From assembly GCA_038230975.1 (NCBI GenBank), contig JBBRMF010000087.1:1-18274 (forward strand): a DNA stretch of 18,274 nt, read 5' to 3'. The DNA is from JANXVV01 sp038230975. GTDB lineage: Bacteria > Planctomycetota > Phycisphaerae > Tepidisphaerales > Tepidisphaeraceae. The position numbers and the translations under genes were made by a program. Below are positions 1 through 6,802 of the stretch, in pieces (the stretch's first letter is position 1; each line of letters begins with the position of its first letter). A model generated the notes under the pieces. That model saw only the letters and a list, made by a program, of their open reading frames with translations. It was not told the origin of the DNA and made no database searches.

Positions 1-36
1 ACGGCAGGCGATCCGTTCGGCAACGGGGGCGCCTAG
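1..36 (+). CDS. C-terminal tail of an upstream gene (partial)
   Basis: Frame 1 is open from the window edge and ends at TAG (34-36), giving the tail TAGDPFGNGGA. Such a Gly/Asp-rich end would suit a protein C-terminus. Twelve codons are far too few to assign a family, and an open frame this short can occur by chance. It would be the gene immediately before the PilX-like gene, on the same strand. Confidence 0.3.
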   Translation, partial: TAGDPFGNGGA

Positions 37-65
37 TCCAGTCGGTGCTTCCAAGGCGGGGAAAC

Positions 66-113
66 GCCCCCACCCCGGCCCTCCCCCGGAGTACCGGGAG
101 AGGGAATAAGAAG
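66..113 (+). repeat. 48-bp palindromic repeat, solo copy
   Basis: This stretch matches 6706-6753 at 46 of 48 positions in the same orientation (differences at 77 and 106), including a TAAGAAG tail outside the palindrome. It contains a hairpin, CCCGG-AGTA-CCGGG, extended by a C-rich left arm and a GAGAGGG right arm. The second copy is half of a large inverted repeat. The opposite arm is missing here. It lies between the end of an upstream frame and the PilX-like gene. It is probably a dispersed REP-like element, with possible terminator or leader effects. The repetition is seen directly; the class is inferred. Confidence 0.8.
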
Positions 114-144
114 CCATGGCACTCAGAACTGTTCAAAGGTTTCG

Positions 145-1515
145 ATGAATCCGAAAACCCGTTACGATGATTCGGCACAACCTGAAATGTGTCGTCGACC
201 CATACGCAGATCCGGGGCGATCTACGTTCTCGTCCTGGGTATGGGGATGCTTGTCTCCGTCATGGTCCTCGGCGTTCTCATCAGCAATCGCATACAGGCT
301 CGCTCCACGGCACAATCGAGCGACTCGCTGTTTGCCGAAACACTCGCCGAATCCGCGGTGGACTACGCGATCGTCGCTCTCAATGCCAACGCCAGTTGGC
401 GGACGACGTATACAAACGCTGTCGAGTCATCCACGGTTTCAGTAGGTGGCGGGACGATCGCCTTCAAACTCATTGATGAAATCTCCGGGAACCTTTCTAC
501 CACCGCGACTAACCCCGTCCGCGTCTACGGCATCGGTCGATATGGCTCGGCCACGCGAGTCTACAGCGTGCGGGTGGAAGGAAAGAACGCGCTCACTTGT
601 CTCAACGCCGCGGTTACGGCCGGTGGAAATATTTCAGAATCGAAGAATGCAAATCTCCAGGCCTCCGGGTTCACGCTGGCAACGAACGCCGCGTTTGTCG
701 GGAATACGTCCGGTGGTTCATCGACCGTCAACGCAAACGTCGAGGCCGTAGGAACAGTCACACTCAATAGCGCCACTATCCTCGGGAGATCTTCCGCCGG
801 GGTAACCGCGCGGCTGATGCCCGTATCCACCGTGATCGATACCTATGTCACGATGGGAACCTCAATCGCTTACAGCTCCATCCCCAGCGGTATTATTCAA
901 AATGTCGTGATCAGCCCCGCCTCAAACCCGTACTCAACCGCGCTTAATTTGAAAGGGATTTACGTGATAGACTGCGGAGGAAGCAATCTGGTCATCACCC
1001 ATTGCCGTATCGCCGGCACACTGGTGATCCTGAATCCGGGAAGTGGTTCGAGTATTGGCACGGGCACGAGTACATCAGATCAGATCAACTGGGCCCCGGC
1101 TATCTCGAACTATCCATGCTTAATCGTGAGGGGAAATATGCAAATCGCATGGTCTACCAGTTCCGGTCAAACGCTGAATGAGACGGATCTCAGCGCCGGA
1201 GTCTACAATTTCAATCCTACGGGAACGCCGTACCCGTACCCATCCGGATCGACCAACATACTCGTGCTTGATACTTATCCTTCGATCATCGACGGCCTTG
1301 TCTATGTCACAGGCAACGTCACGGGTAATGGCAGCGGCACCTCAAACTATCCTACGATCGATCAGTTGATTGTCGGCGGCACGTATGATCCAGTGAAGGA
1401 CACGGTCACCTATAGCTACAAAGGTAACTATCTGGCTACCCCGCCTCCAGGATTTCGTGGCGGAGGTACTCTTGTCGCTGTCCCCTCCAGTTGGCGATGG
1501 GAACCCGTGCAATAA
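145..1515 (+). CDS. PilX-like membrane-anchored protein with beta-rich exported domain
   Basis: The 456-residue protein has a basic N-terminus (RRPIRRSG, about 17-24), then one hydrophobic segment at about 24-46, then a helical stretch containing ETLAESAVDYAIVALN. This layout is typical of PilX-like or general-secretion pseudopilin proteins of Planctomycetota. The remaining roughly 350 residues are rich in Gly, Ser, Thr, Asn and Val with repeated short beta-like stretches (for example NLVITHCRIAGTLVIL), suggesting a beta-helix or beta-sandwich outside the membrane. It is likely anchored in the inner membrane with the bulk in the periplasm or on a pilus. The Flp pilin follows 131 bases downstream, supporting a pilus role. 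The ATG at 145 has a weak AAAGG upstream. A 10-codon mini-frame (116-148) overlaps the start. The function is inferred from topology and context. Confidence 0.75.
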   Translation: MNPKTRYDDSAQPEMCRRPIRRSGAIYVLVLGMGMLVSVMVLGVLISNRIQARSTAQSSDSLFAETLAESAVDYAIVALNANASWRTTYTNAVESSTVSVGGGTIAFKLIDEISGNLSTTATNPVRVYGIGRYGSATRVYSVRVEGKNALTCLNAAVTAGGNISESKNANLQASGFTLATNAAFVGNTSGGSSTVNANVEAVGTVTLNSATILGRSSAGVTARLMPVSTVIDTYVTMGTSIAYSSIPSGIIQNVVISPASNPYSTALNLKGIYVIDCGGSNLVITHCRIAGTLVILNPGSGSSIGTGTSTSDQINWAPAISNYPCLIVRGNMQIAWSTSSGQTLNETDLSAGVYNFNPTGTPYPYPSGSTNILVLDTYPSIIDGLVYVTGNVTGNGSGTSNYPTIDQLIVGGTYDPVKDTVTYSYKGNYLATPPPGFRGGGTLVAVPSSWRWEPVQ

Positions 1516-1574
1516 CGCCTGCTGCATTTGCAGAAGCTGCAAAAGAAAGCCGCAAAATACGCGGTATGTCGTAA

Positions 1575-1611
1575 AGTGATTCGCGGGAGAATCCGAAATA
1601 GAAGATATAAC
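1575..1611 (+). promoter_or_regulatory. Possible promoter of the Flp pilin gene
   Basis: The 131-base spacer before the pilin gene contains a good -10-like hexamer, TATAAC (1606-1611), about 36 bases before the ATG. No convincing -35 is seen. A small inverted repeat, GATTC/GAATC (1578-1582 and 1589-1593), lies where a regulator could bind. A separate promoter would fit a highly expressed pilin. The evidence is weak. Confidence 0.3.
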
Positions 1612-1646
1612 GGTGCACGCCGGCACCTTAACAACGGGAGAAGGCT

Positions 1647-1829
1647 ATGAAGAACATTCAGAATATCGTATCGGGTTTGACCTCGAAGCTTATCAAGGAT
1701 GAACAGGGTGGTGAAGTGCTTGAATATGCACTAATCGCCGGCCTGATCGTCGTGGCCGCCATCGCTGTCATTACGTCGGTCGGTGGTAAGGTTCTCGCCC
1801 GATGGCAGAGCTTGAACAGCTCCATGTAA
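1647..1829 (+). CDS. Flp family type IVb pilin
   Basis: This 60-residue prepilin is the structural subunit of a tight-adherence (Tad) type pilus. A short leader (residues 1-21) ends in Gly. Cleavage by a prepilin peptidase between G21 and G22 would place Glu26 at +5 and Tyr27 at +6, the signature of Flp pilins. The hydrophobic helix ALIAGLIVVAAIAVI follows, then a short C-terminus. The length is normal for the family. The start is well supported by GGGAGAAGG a few bases before the ATG. No Tad ATPase, secretin or peptidase gene lies in this window, so the assembly machinery must be elsewhere. The PilX-like gene just upstream may be an accessory. Confidence 0.92.
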   Translation: MKNIQNIVSGLTSKLIKDEQGGEVLEYALIAGLIVVAAIAVITSVGGKVLARWQSLNSSM

Positions 1830-1836
1830 TGTCCCG

Positions 1837-1918
1837 GAGTCAGGAGACAGGAATCGGATGGCCGGAGAAAGCGTTCTCCCGTGGCTCCCCGGGAATCCTG
1901 TCTCCTGTCTCCTGACTC
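1837..1918 (+). repeat. Inverted repeat with nested hairpin after the pilin gene
   Basis: The arm at 1837-1852 (GAGTCAGGAGACAGGA) is perfectly complementary to 1903-1918, and the right arm repeats part of its unit (CTGTCTC twice). Inside it lies a second perfect hairpin, GGAGAA-AGCG-TTCTCC (1864-1879). The element fills most of the space between the pilin stop and the PilZ gene. It could end pilin transcription or shield its 3' end, but there is no U-tract, so a classic intrinsic terminator is not shown. Confidence 0.7.
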
Positions 1919-1952
1919 GTACAGTCCGCGAATTGTCTTTACAGAGTCAGCC

Positions 1953-2396
1953 ATGAATCTGTCACACGATCGTTTTCTGGAAGTGCTTTCGTCGCTCAAA
2001 ACGACTGACGGTATCTCAACCGATCAACGCGACAATCCACGCGTCGCCCTGCGGGCCTCGGTCATGATCGCTCCCTGTCCAGGCGCAAAGTTAGTCGATG
2101 GCAAATGCGTCGATGCCCATGGAAAAGACGCCGAGCCCGGCCCGGCGTTTTCGGTCCGCGTACAAGACCTGAGTTCCGGCGGGGTTGCATTGCAGCACTT
2201 CAACGCATTCCCCAAGGGCAGGCTTTTCGTGCTGGACTTGCCCACGCGCGGCCAGGCAGTCGCCGGTGTGCGAATCCTCTGCCGCGCCATGCACTGCCGC
2301 ATGACTGCCGAACATAGCTTTCTGATTGGCGCCCAGTTCGTTCGAATCTGGAGCGCCCCAGCCCCGACGCTGGATGCGGTTCAGCTCGCCGCCTGA
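1953..2396 (+). CDS. Small PilZ domain protein (likely c-di-GMP receptor)
   Basis: The 147-residue soluble protein consists of little more than a PilZ domain. The two c-di-GMP contact motifs are present: RxxxR (R26 and R30, in QRDNPR) and DxSxxG (D72 to G77, in DLSSGG), followed by beta strands and IGAQF near residue 127, typical of the end of the barrel. The frame is open from 1881, but the ATG at 1953 is preferred because the first 24 residues would come from the inverted repeat. The Shine-Dalgarno is weak. By family it would bind cyclic di-GMP and act by protein contact. The partner is not evident, though pilus or polysaccharide control fits the neighbours. Confidence 0.85.
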   Translation: MNLSHDRFLEVLSSLKTTDGISTDQRDNPRVALRASVMIAPCPGAKLVDGKCVDAHGKDAEPGPAFSVRVQDLSSGGVALQHFNAFPKGRLFVLDLPTRGQAVAGVRILCRAMHCRMTAEHSFLIGAQFVRIWSAPAPTLDAVQLAA

Positions 2397-2443
2397 TGGT
2401 AACTTCCCCCACCCCAGCTTTGACCTTTCCCGTCGATTCCCAT

Positions 2444-2466
2444 ACCTTTTCCCCTTCGGAAAAGGT
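2444..2466 (+). promoter_or_regulatory. Perfect 9-bp inverted repeat in the icd leader
   Basis: ACCTTTTCC (2444-2452) and GGAAAAGGT (2458-2466) form a perfect hairpin with a 5-base loop, between the PilZ stop (2396) and the icd start (2490). It could be a weak terminator, an mRNA-stabilising hairpin or an operator. It ends 23 bases before the ATG and does not cover the Shine-Dalgarno region (CGGAGA). The structure is certain from the sequence; the role is not. Confidence 0.5.
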
Positions 2467-2489
2467 CCGCAGAATCCACGGAGAATTGC

Positions 2490-3785
2490 ATGCCCACATT
2501 CAAAGACGTTGTTGTTCCTGCCCATGGTACCGCCATCACGATTCAGAACGGGAAGTTGAACGTCCCGAACCATCCAATCCTTCCCTTTATCGAAGGCGAT
2601 GGCACGGGGCCGGATATCTGGAACGCCAGCGTGCGCGTGTTTGATGCGGCGGTTGAGAAGGCGTACAAAGGCAGCCGCAAAATCGCGTGGATGGAAGTCT
2701 TTGCGGGCGAAAAAGCATTCAAAAAATTCGACAATTGGCTCCCCGATGACACCGTTGCGGCGTTTCAGGAATTTCTGGTCGGCATCAAAGGCCCGTTGAC
2801 CACGCCGGTGGGGGGTGGAATTCGCTCGCTGAATGTCGCGCTTCGCCAGATGCTGGATTTGTATGTCTGCCTGCGTCCGGTGCGTTACTTCACCGGTGTG
2901 CCTTCGCCCGTCAAGCACCCGGAAAAAGTCGAGATGGTCATCTTCCGCGAGAACACCGAAGACATTTACGCCGGCATCGAATACGCCGGTGGCACACCGG
3001 ATTCGCAGAAGATCCTCGACTTCCTGCAGATCAACTTTCCGAAGGAATTCAAGAAGATCCGGTTCGGCACGCAAGGGGCCACCGCCAGTTGGACCGGTGA
3101 TAGTGAGGCCAAGGTTGAAGTGGGCATCGGCATCAAGCCCGTCAGCCGTATCGGCACGGAACGGCTCGTGCGATCGGCGATTCAGTACGCGATCAAACAC
3201 AATCGCAAGAGCGTCACGATCGTCCATAAGGGCAACATCATGAAGTTTACCGAAGGTGGCTTCCGCGATTGGGGCTACGGAATCGCCAAGCGCGAATTTG
3301 GCGCAGTGGAGATTGACGGCGGGCCGTGGTGCAAGCTGCCCAACGGCATCGTGATTAAAGATGCCATCGCCGATATTACCCTCCAGCAGGTTCTCACCCG
3401 CCCGGAAGAATTCGACGTCATCGCCACCCTCAATCTCAACGGCGACTACCTGAGCGATGCCCTGGCCGCCCAGGTCGGTGGCATTGGCATCGCGCCCGGT
3501 GGCAACATCAATTACATTACCGGTCATGCCATCTTCGAGGCCACCCACGGCACCGCCCCCAAGTATGCCAACCAGGACAAAGTAAACCCCGGTTCGGTCA
3601 TCCTTTCCGGTGTGATGATGTTCGAATTCCTCGGCTGGCAGGAAGCGGCCAACCTGATCCTCACCGGCCTCGACAAAGCCATCGCCGCCAAAACCGTCAC
3701 TTATGATTTTGCCCGGCAAATGGAAGGGGCCAAAGAAGTGAAGTGCAGCGAGTTCGCCAGCGAGATGATTAAGCACATGGGCTGA
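2490..3785 (+). CDS. icd: NADP-dependent isocitrate dehydrogenase
   Basis: The 431-residue enzyme oxidises isocitrate to 2-oxoglutarate and CO2 with NADP in the TCA cycle, in the cytoplasm. It is of the homodimeric Escherichia coli type. The substrate loop is intact: S113, N115 and R119 in IRSLNVALRQ, then R129, R153 and Y160. S113 is the residue phosphorylated by AceK in enteric bacteria. K247 lies in VHKGNIMKFTEGGF, and the metal-binding aspartates D319 and D323 lie in NGDYLSDALA. NADP rather than NAD use is indicated by K358-Y359 (PKYA) and Y405/R409 (YDFAR). The length is slightly above the 416 residues of the E. coli enzyme, from a small insertion around 167-215. The start is preceded by CGGAGA. 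It is flanked by two PilZ genes with no obvious metabolic link. Confidence 0.97.
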   Translation: MPTFKDVVVPAHGTAITIQNGKLNVPNHPILPFIEGDGTGPDIWNASVRVFDAAVEKAYKGSRKIAWMEVFAGEKAFKKFDNWLPDDTVAAFQEFLVGIKGPLTTPVGGGIRSLNVALRQMLDLYVCLRPVRYFTGVPSPVKHPEKVEMVIFRENTEDIYAGIEYAGGTPDSQKILDFLQINFPKEFKKIRFGTQGATASWTGDSEAKVEVGIGIKPVSRIGTERLVRSAIQYAIKHNRKSVTIVHKGNIMKFTEGGFRDWGYGIAKREFGAVEIDGGPWCKLPNGIVIKDAIADITLQQVLTRPEEFDVIATLNLNGDYLSDALAAQVGGIGIAPGGNINYITGHAIFEATHGTAPKYANQDKVNPGSVILSGVMMFEFLGWQEAANLILTGLDKAIAAKTVTYDFARQMEGAKEVKCSEFASEMIKHMG

Positions 3786-3814
3786 TCATCTGTGTCGATC
3801 TGTGTTCATCTGTG
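3785..3814 (+). repeat. Three in-phase 10-bp repeats ending CTGTG
   Basis: ATCATCTGTG, TCGATCTGTG and TTCATCTGTG follow each other without gaps, starting at the last base of the icd stop codon. The 10-base period is about one helical turn. It may be a small dispersed intergenic repeat or a binding array for a regulator of the following PilZ gene. Only the repetition is seen. Confidence 0.6.
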
Positions 3815-3865
3815 GTTTCAACTGAATGGGTCAACTCCGTCGCACGTCTTGCCGATGAAATTGAC

Positions 3866-4195
3866 ATGAGCACGTCAACCATTCATTCCAAATCATCGGT
3901 GGGGGCCGGTTCAGATACGAAAGATCGCCGTCGCAGCGAACGAACACCGCGCGTGCTGGATGCGTGGATTTGCTCCCCGACGGCGACTGATCCCTGTGAG
4001 GAACGGGAAGAGGTGACTGCCGTCAATCTGTCACGGCACGGAGTGGCATTTGCCCTGGAACACACTGTTGCCACGGGTACATTTTACGTCATTGAAGTCT
4101 GTCTGGGCGTCCAAAATGTGGTCTCAGAGATCCGGATCGTTTCATGTCGCGAAACGGACGATGGGGTGTTTGAGGTCGGTGCGGAATTTTGCTGA
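3866..4195 (+). CDS. Second small PilZ domain protein
   Basis: The 109-residue protein again is almost only a PilZ domain. It has the RxxxR motif in RRRSER (R22 and R26), the NxSxxG motif in VNLSRHG (N54 to G59), and the closing VGAEF (104-108). A longer version from GTG 3812 is possible. ATG 3866 is preferred because it keeps the usual short N-terminus and avoids the repeat after icd, but neither start has a clear Shine-Dalgarno. The family binds cyclic di-GMP. The protein is only distantly similar to the first PilZ protein beyond the motifs, so the pair is probably not a recent duplication. Its target is unknown. Confidence 0.82.
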   Translation: MSTSTIHSKSSVGAGSDTKDRRRSERTPRVLDAWICSPTATDPCEEREEVTAVNLSRHGVAFALEHTVATGTFYVIEVCLGVQNVVSEIRIVSCRETDDGVFEVGAEFC

Positions 4196-4391
4196 TCCCC
4201 TCAATCTTTGTGCAGTAGGTCGTTCGGGTCAGTTTCAGGGGTTGTCAAAGCCCCCCGGCGGTAGTGGCAGACAAATTTGATAACTCACGATCCAAGCGGG
4301 ATTTGGCGTGACAGATACCTCCTCATCCGCATCTCTTGCCCAAACTCCATGGCGGTGATCCGCGATTCGTTAAGGCGGATAAACATTTCAC

Positions 4392-4422
4392 TTGAAGTCA
4401 CCCCCCGGTGTCTGTCTATAAT
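4392..4422 (+). promoter_or_regulatory. Promoter of the secreted helical protein gene
   Basis: A perfect -10 box, TATAAT (4417-4422), is preceded by TTGAAG (4392-4397) with a 19-base spacer, slightly longer than ideal. The predicted transcript starts about 105 bases before the ATG at 4535. The rest of the 4196-4534 gap holds a weak hairpin (GGGG/CCCC, about 4238-4258) after the PilZ gene and no convincing gene. Confidence 0.55.
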
Positions 4423-4534
4423 GTCAATGACTGTGTCTGCGGGAGGCAAAGGTTTGCCTTGAAGCTCCTGTGGGCCTGCACCGTGGAAGGTAGACATCGT
4501 GGATTTTCAACAGAGTGTTCATCGGAGGATTGCC

Positions 4535-5485
4535 ATGCACGCGCCAGTTTGTAAATGTGATCGGCTAAGCCCGCTTCGGAACGCGGTCGCCAAGACCCTG
4601 TTAAAGTGTGCCGCACCCGTCGCGTTGCTTGCCTTGTCTGCCAGTCCTGCGATGGCTGCCGAAAGCGCGCCAAACACCCGCCCTGTCGATCACGGTCGCG
4701 ATCGAGAAATGCCCCGCCGCGAGGAGCCTGTCACGCGCTATGGCCGTGAACCCCGCGACAACGGTGAATACCCCACGTCCGACATCCACAGCGCCGTCGA
4801 AGCGAACGCCCGAACCGCATACGCCCGCGCCAATTACCATCGCCTGCAGGATTCGCTGAACATTGCCATCCGTCAGATGCAGTCCAGCTTCGATCAATCC
4901 CCTGAATTGATCGATGCCCGCAAGTCTGAGCAATCCGCCTGGCAGGATTATCTGGCCGCGCGGAATGCGGCTCTGAAGTCCGTCGTGAGTGATCCGAAAT
5001 ATCAAGCCAACGTTGCTCTCAAGAACAACTTGACGGAACATATCGCGGAAGTGCGCGGTGCCTACGATTTGCCAAAGTCCTCGAATGGCCGGGTCGCCGA
5101 GCTCGTCGATCAATCCAAAATGGGTAAGCTTGTTCTGTTGGCCACCGTGAAACTTGACTACGCGCAGGTCACCACGGATATGGAAGTCGCTGCGTTGAAG
5201 AACGATTCAAAGGTTGCCGATAGCCGCTCGAAATTGATGAGTACCGGTGCGCATGTGCAGGCGCTTCGCGAAGGGTTTGATCGATCGCTGCGCGGCAGCC
5301 CTGATTTGGCGGCCCTTCGTTCCCGAATTGACGATGCGCGCGTCGCGTTCATCACCGCCGAAGCATTCCGCGATGGCGCTGTGGAAGCCGCGAACGAAGC
5401 CCTGGATTACGCCTACTACAAAAACCGCCACACAGGAGGGTTCGCCGGTTATGAATACGGCTATTCCACCGGTTACGGGCGATAA
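4535..5485 (+). CDS. Secreted alpha-helical protein of unknown function
   Basis: I do not recognise a family. The 316-residue product has a Sec signal peptide with a basic region (KCDRLSPLRNAVAK), a hydrophobic core (about 24-36) and a likely cut after AMA (residue 41). Mature residues 42-75 are charged and Pro/Arg-rich. From about 78 to 290 the protein is predicted to be almost all helix, rich in Ala, Lys, Asp and Gln, with possible coiled coils. The end is Tyr/Gly-rich (FAGYEYGYSTGYGR). It probably works in the periplasm or outer membrane. The start at 4535 is fixed by a strong GGAGGA five bases upstream; the frame runs further up to GTG 4499 but without support. The clear promoter and good ribosome site suggest sizeable expression. 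No lipobox, PEP-CTERM signal or catalytic motif was seen. Confidence 0.8.
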   Translation: MHAPVCKCDRLSPLRNAVAKTLLKCAAPVALLALSASPAMAAESAPNTRPVDHGRDREMPRREEPVTRYGREPRDNGEYPTSDIHSAVEANARTAYARANYHRLQDSLNIAIRQMQSSFDQSPELIDARKSEQSAWQDYLAARNAALKSVVSDPKYQANVALKNNLTEHIAEVRGAYDLPKSSNGRVAELVDQSKMGKLVLLATVKLDYAQVTTDMEVAALKNDSKVADSRSKLMSTGAHVQALREGFDRSLRGSPDLAALRSRIDDARVAFITAEAFRDGAVEAANEALDYAYYKNRHTGGFAGYEYGYSTGYGR

Positions 5486-5500
5486 TCCAGTCCCCTCCGT

Positions 5501-5533
5501 TCCCTCCCCCTCATGAGTACATGAGGGGAGGGG
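5501..5533 (+). repeat. Hairpin with GAGTAC loop before the GT4 gene
   Basis: CCCCTCAT (5507-5514) pairs with ATGAGGGG (5521-5528... within the same 14-base arm), continuing outward to a roughly 12-bp stem with one bulge and a GAGTAC loop. The C-rich left arm and G-rich right arm resemble the repeats at 66-113 and 6650-6753. The right arm (GGGGAGGGGA) is also the only purine-rich tract before the ATG at 5547, so folding could hide a ribosome site or end the upstream transcript. Confidence 0.6.
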
Positions 5534-5546
5534 ACAAATCCATCGT

Positions 5547-6626
5547 ATGAATCGTCGCCTGCTTCTATTGAACACCGACCTTGAACTCGGCGGCACACCC
5601 ACTGTCATTCGAGAATTGGCGATTCGCCTCCACAATCCCCCGTCACTACATGTGGAAGTGGCGTGTCTCGGCAAGTGGGGGCCCATCGCCGATCAGCTAA
5701 AGCACGCTGGCCGTGAGGTCACCGCGCTGGGTGCCCGCGGAATCAGCGATCTTTGGATCATCCGTCGGCTCATCGACCTGATCCATTCTCGAAAGATTGA
5801 CACCGTCCTGAGCTTTCTCGTTCACGCCAACAGCATCGCCGCCGCCGCCAGGCCCGCGTGCGGAAATGTGCGGTTTTTCCAGTCGATTCAAACGACGCAA
5901 GCCTATCCCGCATGGCATTGGCGAATACAGCGTTTCGTTCATCATGCCGCAGAAAAAATCATCGTTCCCTCACCCTCTGTTGCCCACTCGGCGATGGCGC
6001 GCGCAAAAGTGCCTGCGCGTAAAATCATTACCATCCCGAATGCGATCGACCCCGCCGATTTTTCTCCATCACCCATCCCCGCGCTCAATCCGCGACCTTA
6101 TCCGATAGGATTTTTAGGACGACTTGATCCGGTGAAAATGGTGCCCGATCTGATCCAGGCGGTGGGGCTGCTCGGCGATCTGGTCCACCTTCACATCTTC
6201 GGTGACGGCCCGGAGCGTGAGAATGTGCAGCGAGCCATCCGCGTGCAAAATCTCGAAAATCGCGTGACTCTCCATGGCTCTGTCCCCGTCCCGCAAGATG
6301 CCTTATCCAGAATCGGCCTGCTCGCTCTTCCCTCGATCAGCGAAGGCATGCCGATGGTTCTGATCGAAGCGATGGCCGCCGGCGTCCCCGTCATCGGCCG
6401 CCGTGTTCCGGGGGTGACCGATGTCATCACCGATGGCCAAACCGGCCTGCTCGCCCCGACCCTGCTCATTCCCGATCTGGCCGAAACGATCAAGCGACTG
6501 GTAAACGACACCCACCCGCGAACCCAACTAATACAAAACGCCACAAATGAAGTGCGTTCAAAATATACGTGGGACAAAGTGCTTCCCCAGTACCAGCAGG
6601 TACTGAATGAGTGTGTACGATGGTGA
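5547..6626 (+). CDS. Glycosyltransferase family 4 (GT-B fold)
   Basis: The 359-residue enzyme transfers a sugar from a nucleotide-sugar donor to a glycan or lipid acceptor in the cytoplasm or at the inner membrane. The N-terminal half has the GT4 glycine loop LELGGTPTVIRE (G15, G16). The C-terminal half begins near IPNAID (163-168) and carries GFLGRLDPVK (188-197), HIFGDGPE and the donor-binding EX7E motif with E266 and E274 in SEGMPMVLIEAMAAG. The length is normal. It is the last + strand gene and converges on the acyltransferase gene. Its closeness to the polysaccharide operon suggests surface glycan synthesis; the exact donor and acceptor cannot be told. The Shine-Dalgarno is a purine tract 12 bases away, unusually far. 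Confidence 0.9.
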   Translation: MNRRLLLLNTDLELGGTPTVIRELAIRLHNPPSLHVEVACLGKWGPIADQLKHAGREVTALGARGISDLWIIRRLIDLIHSRKIDTVLSFLVHANSIAAAARPACGNVRFFQSIQTTQAYPAWHWRIQRFVHHAAEKIIVPSPSVAHSAMARAKVPARKIITIPNAIDPADFSPSPIPALNPRPYPIGFLGRLDPVKMVPDLIQAVGLLGDLVHLHIFGDGPERENVQRAIRVQNLENRVTLHGSVPVPQDALSRIGLLALPSISEGMPMVLIEAMAAGVPVIGRRVPGVTDVITDGQTGLLAPTLLIPDLAETIKRLVNDTHPRTQLIQNATNEVRSKYTWDKVLPQYQQVLNECVRW

Positions 6627-6649
6627 TGCGCCGTGGTTCGCTTCGTCCT

Positions 6650-6742
6650 CTCTCCCGGTACTTCAGGGGAGGGTTAGGGTGGGGGCAGATTCCACCGCGA
6701 AAATAGCCCCCACCCCAGCCCTCCCCCGGAGTACCGGGAGAG
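6650..6742. terminator. Large inverted repeat between convergent genes, likely bidirectional terminator
   Basis: The arms at 6650-6686 and 6706-6742 match as reverse complements at 33 of 37 positions, around a 19-base loop. They lie in the 176-base gap between the GT4 gene (+) and the acyltransferase gene (-), where a shared terminator is expected. There is no U-tract. Each arm also contains a smaller hairpin of its own centred on GTAC. The left arm carries a G-quadruplex motif on the + strand and the right arm carries one on the - strand. Confidence 0.65.
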
Positions 6743-6753
6743 GGAGTAAGAAG
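6706..6753 (+). repeat. 48-bp palindromic repeat, second copy
   Basis: This is the right arm of the large inverted repeat plus an AGTAAGAAG extension. It matches 66-113 at 46 of 48 positions in the same orientation. Conservation of the tail beyond the palindrome indicates that the mobile or duplicated unit is longer than the stem. Confidence 0.85.
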
Positions 6754-6802
6754 GCGTGACTCCGCCTGCTAAAGCGGACCTTACAAAAGAACACGAAACA
6801 AC

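Noticed and set aside
2091..3776. 561-codon open frame on the - strand opposite icd
   Set aside because: It mirrors icd, a firmly identified conserved gene. Long antisense frames are common opposite GC-rich genes, and no domain or start signal was recognised.
4285..4497. 70-codon open frame on the - strand in the gap before the secreted protein gene
   Set aside because: The translation is not implausible (helical, charged), but there is no Shine-Dalgarno, it covers the + strand promoter, and no family is recognised.
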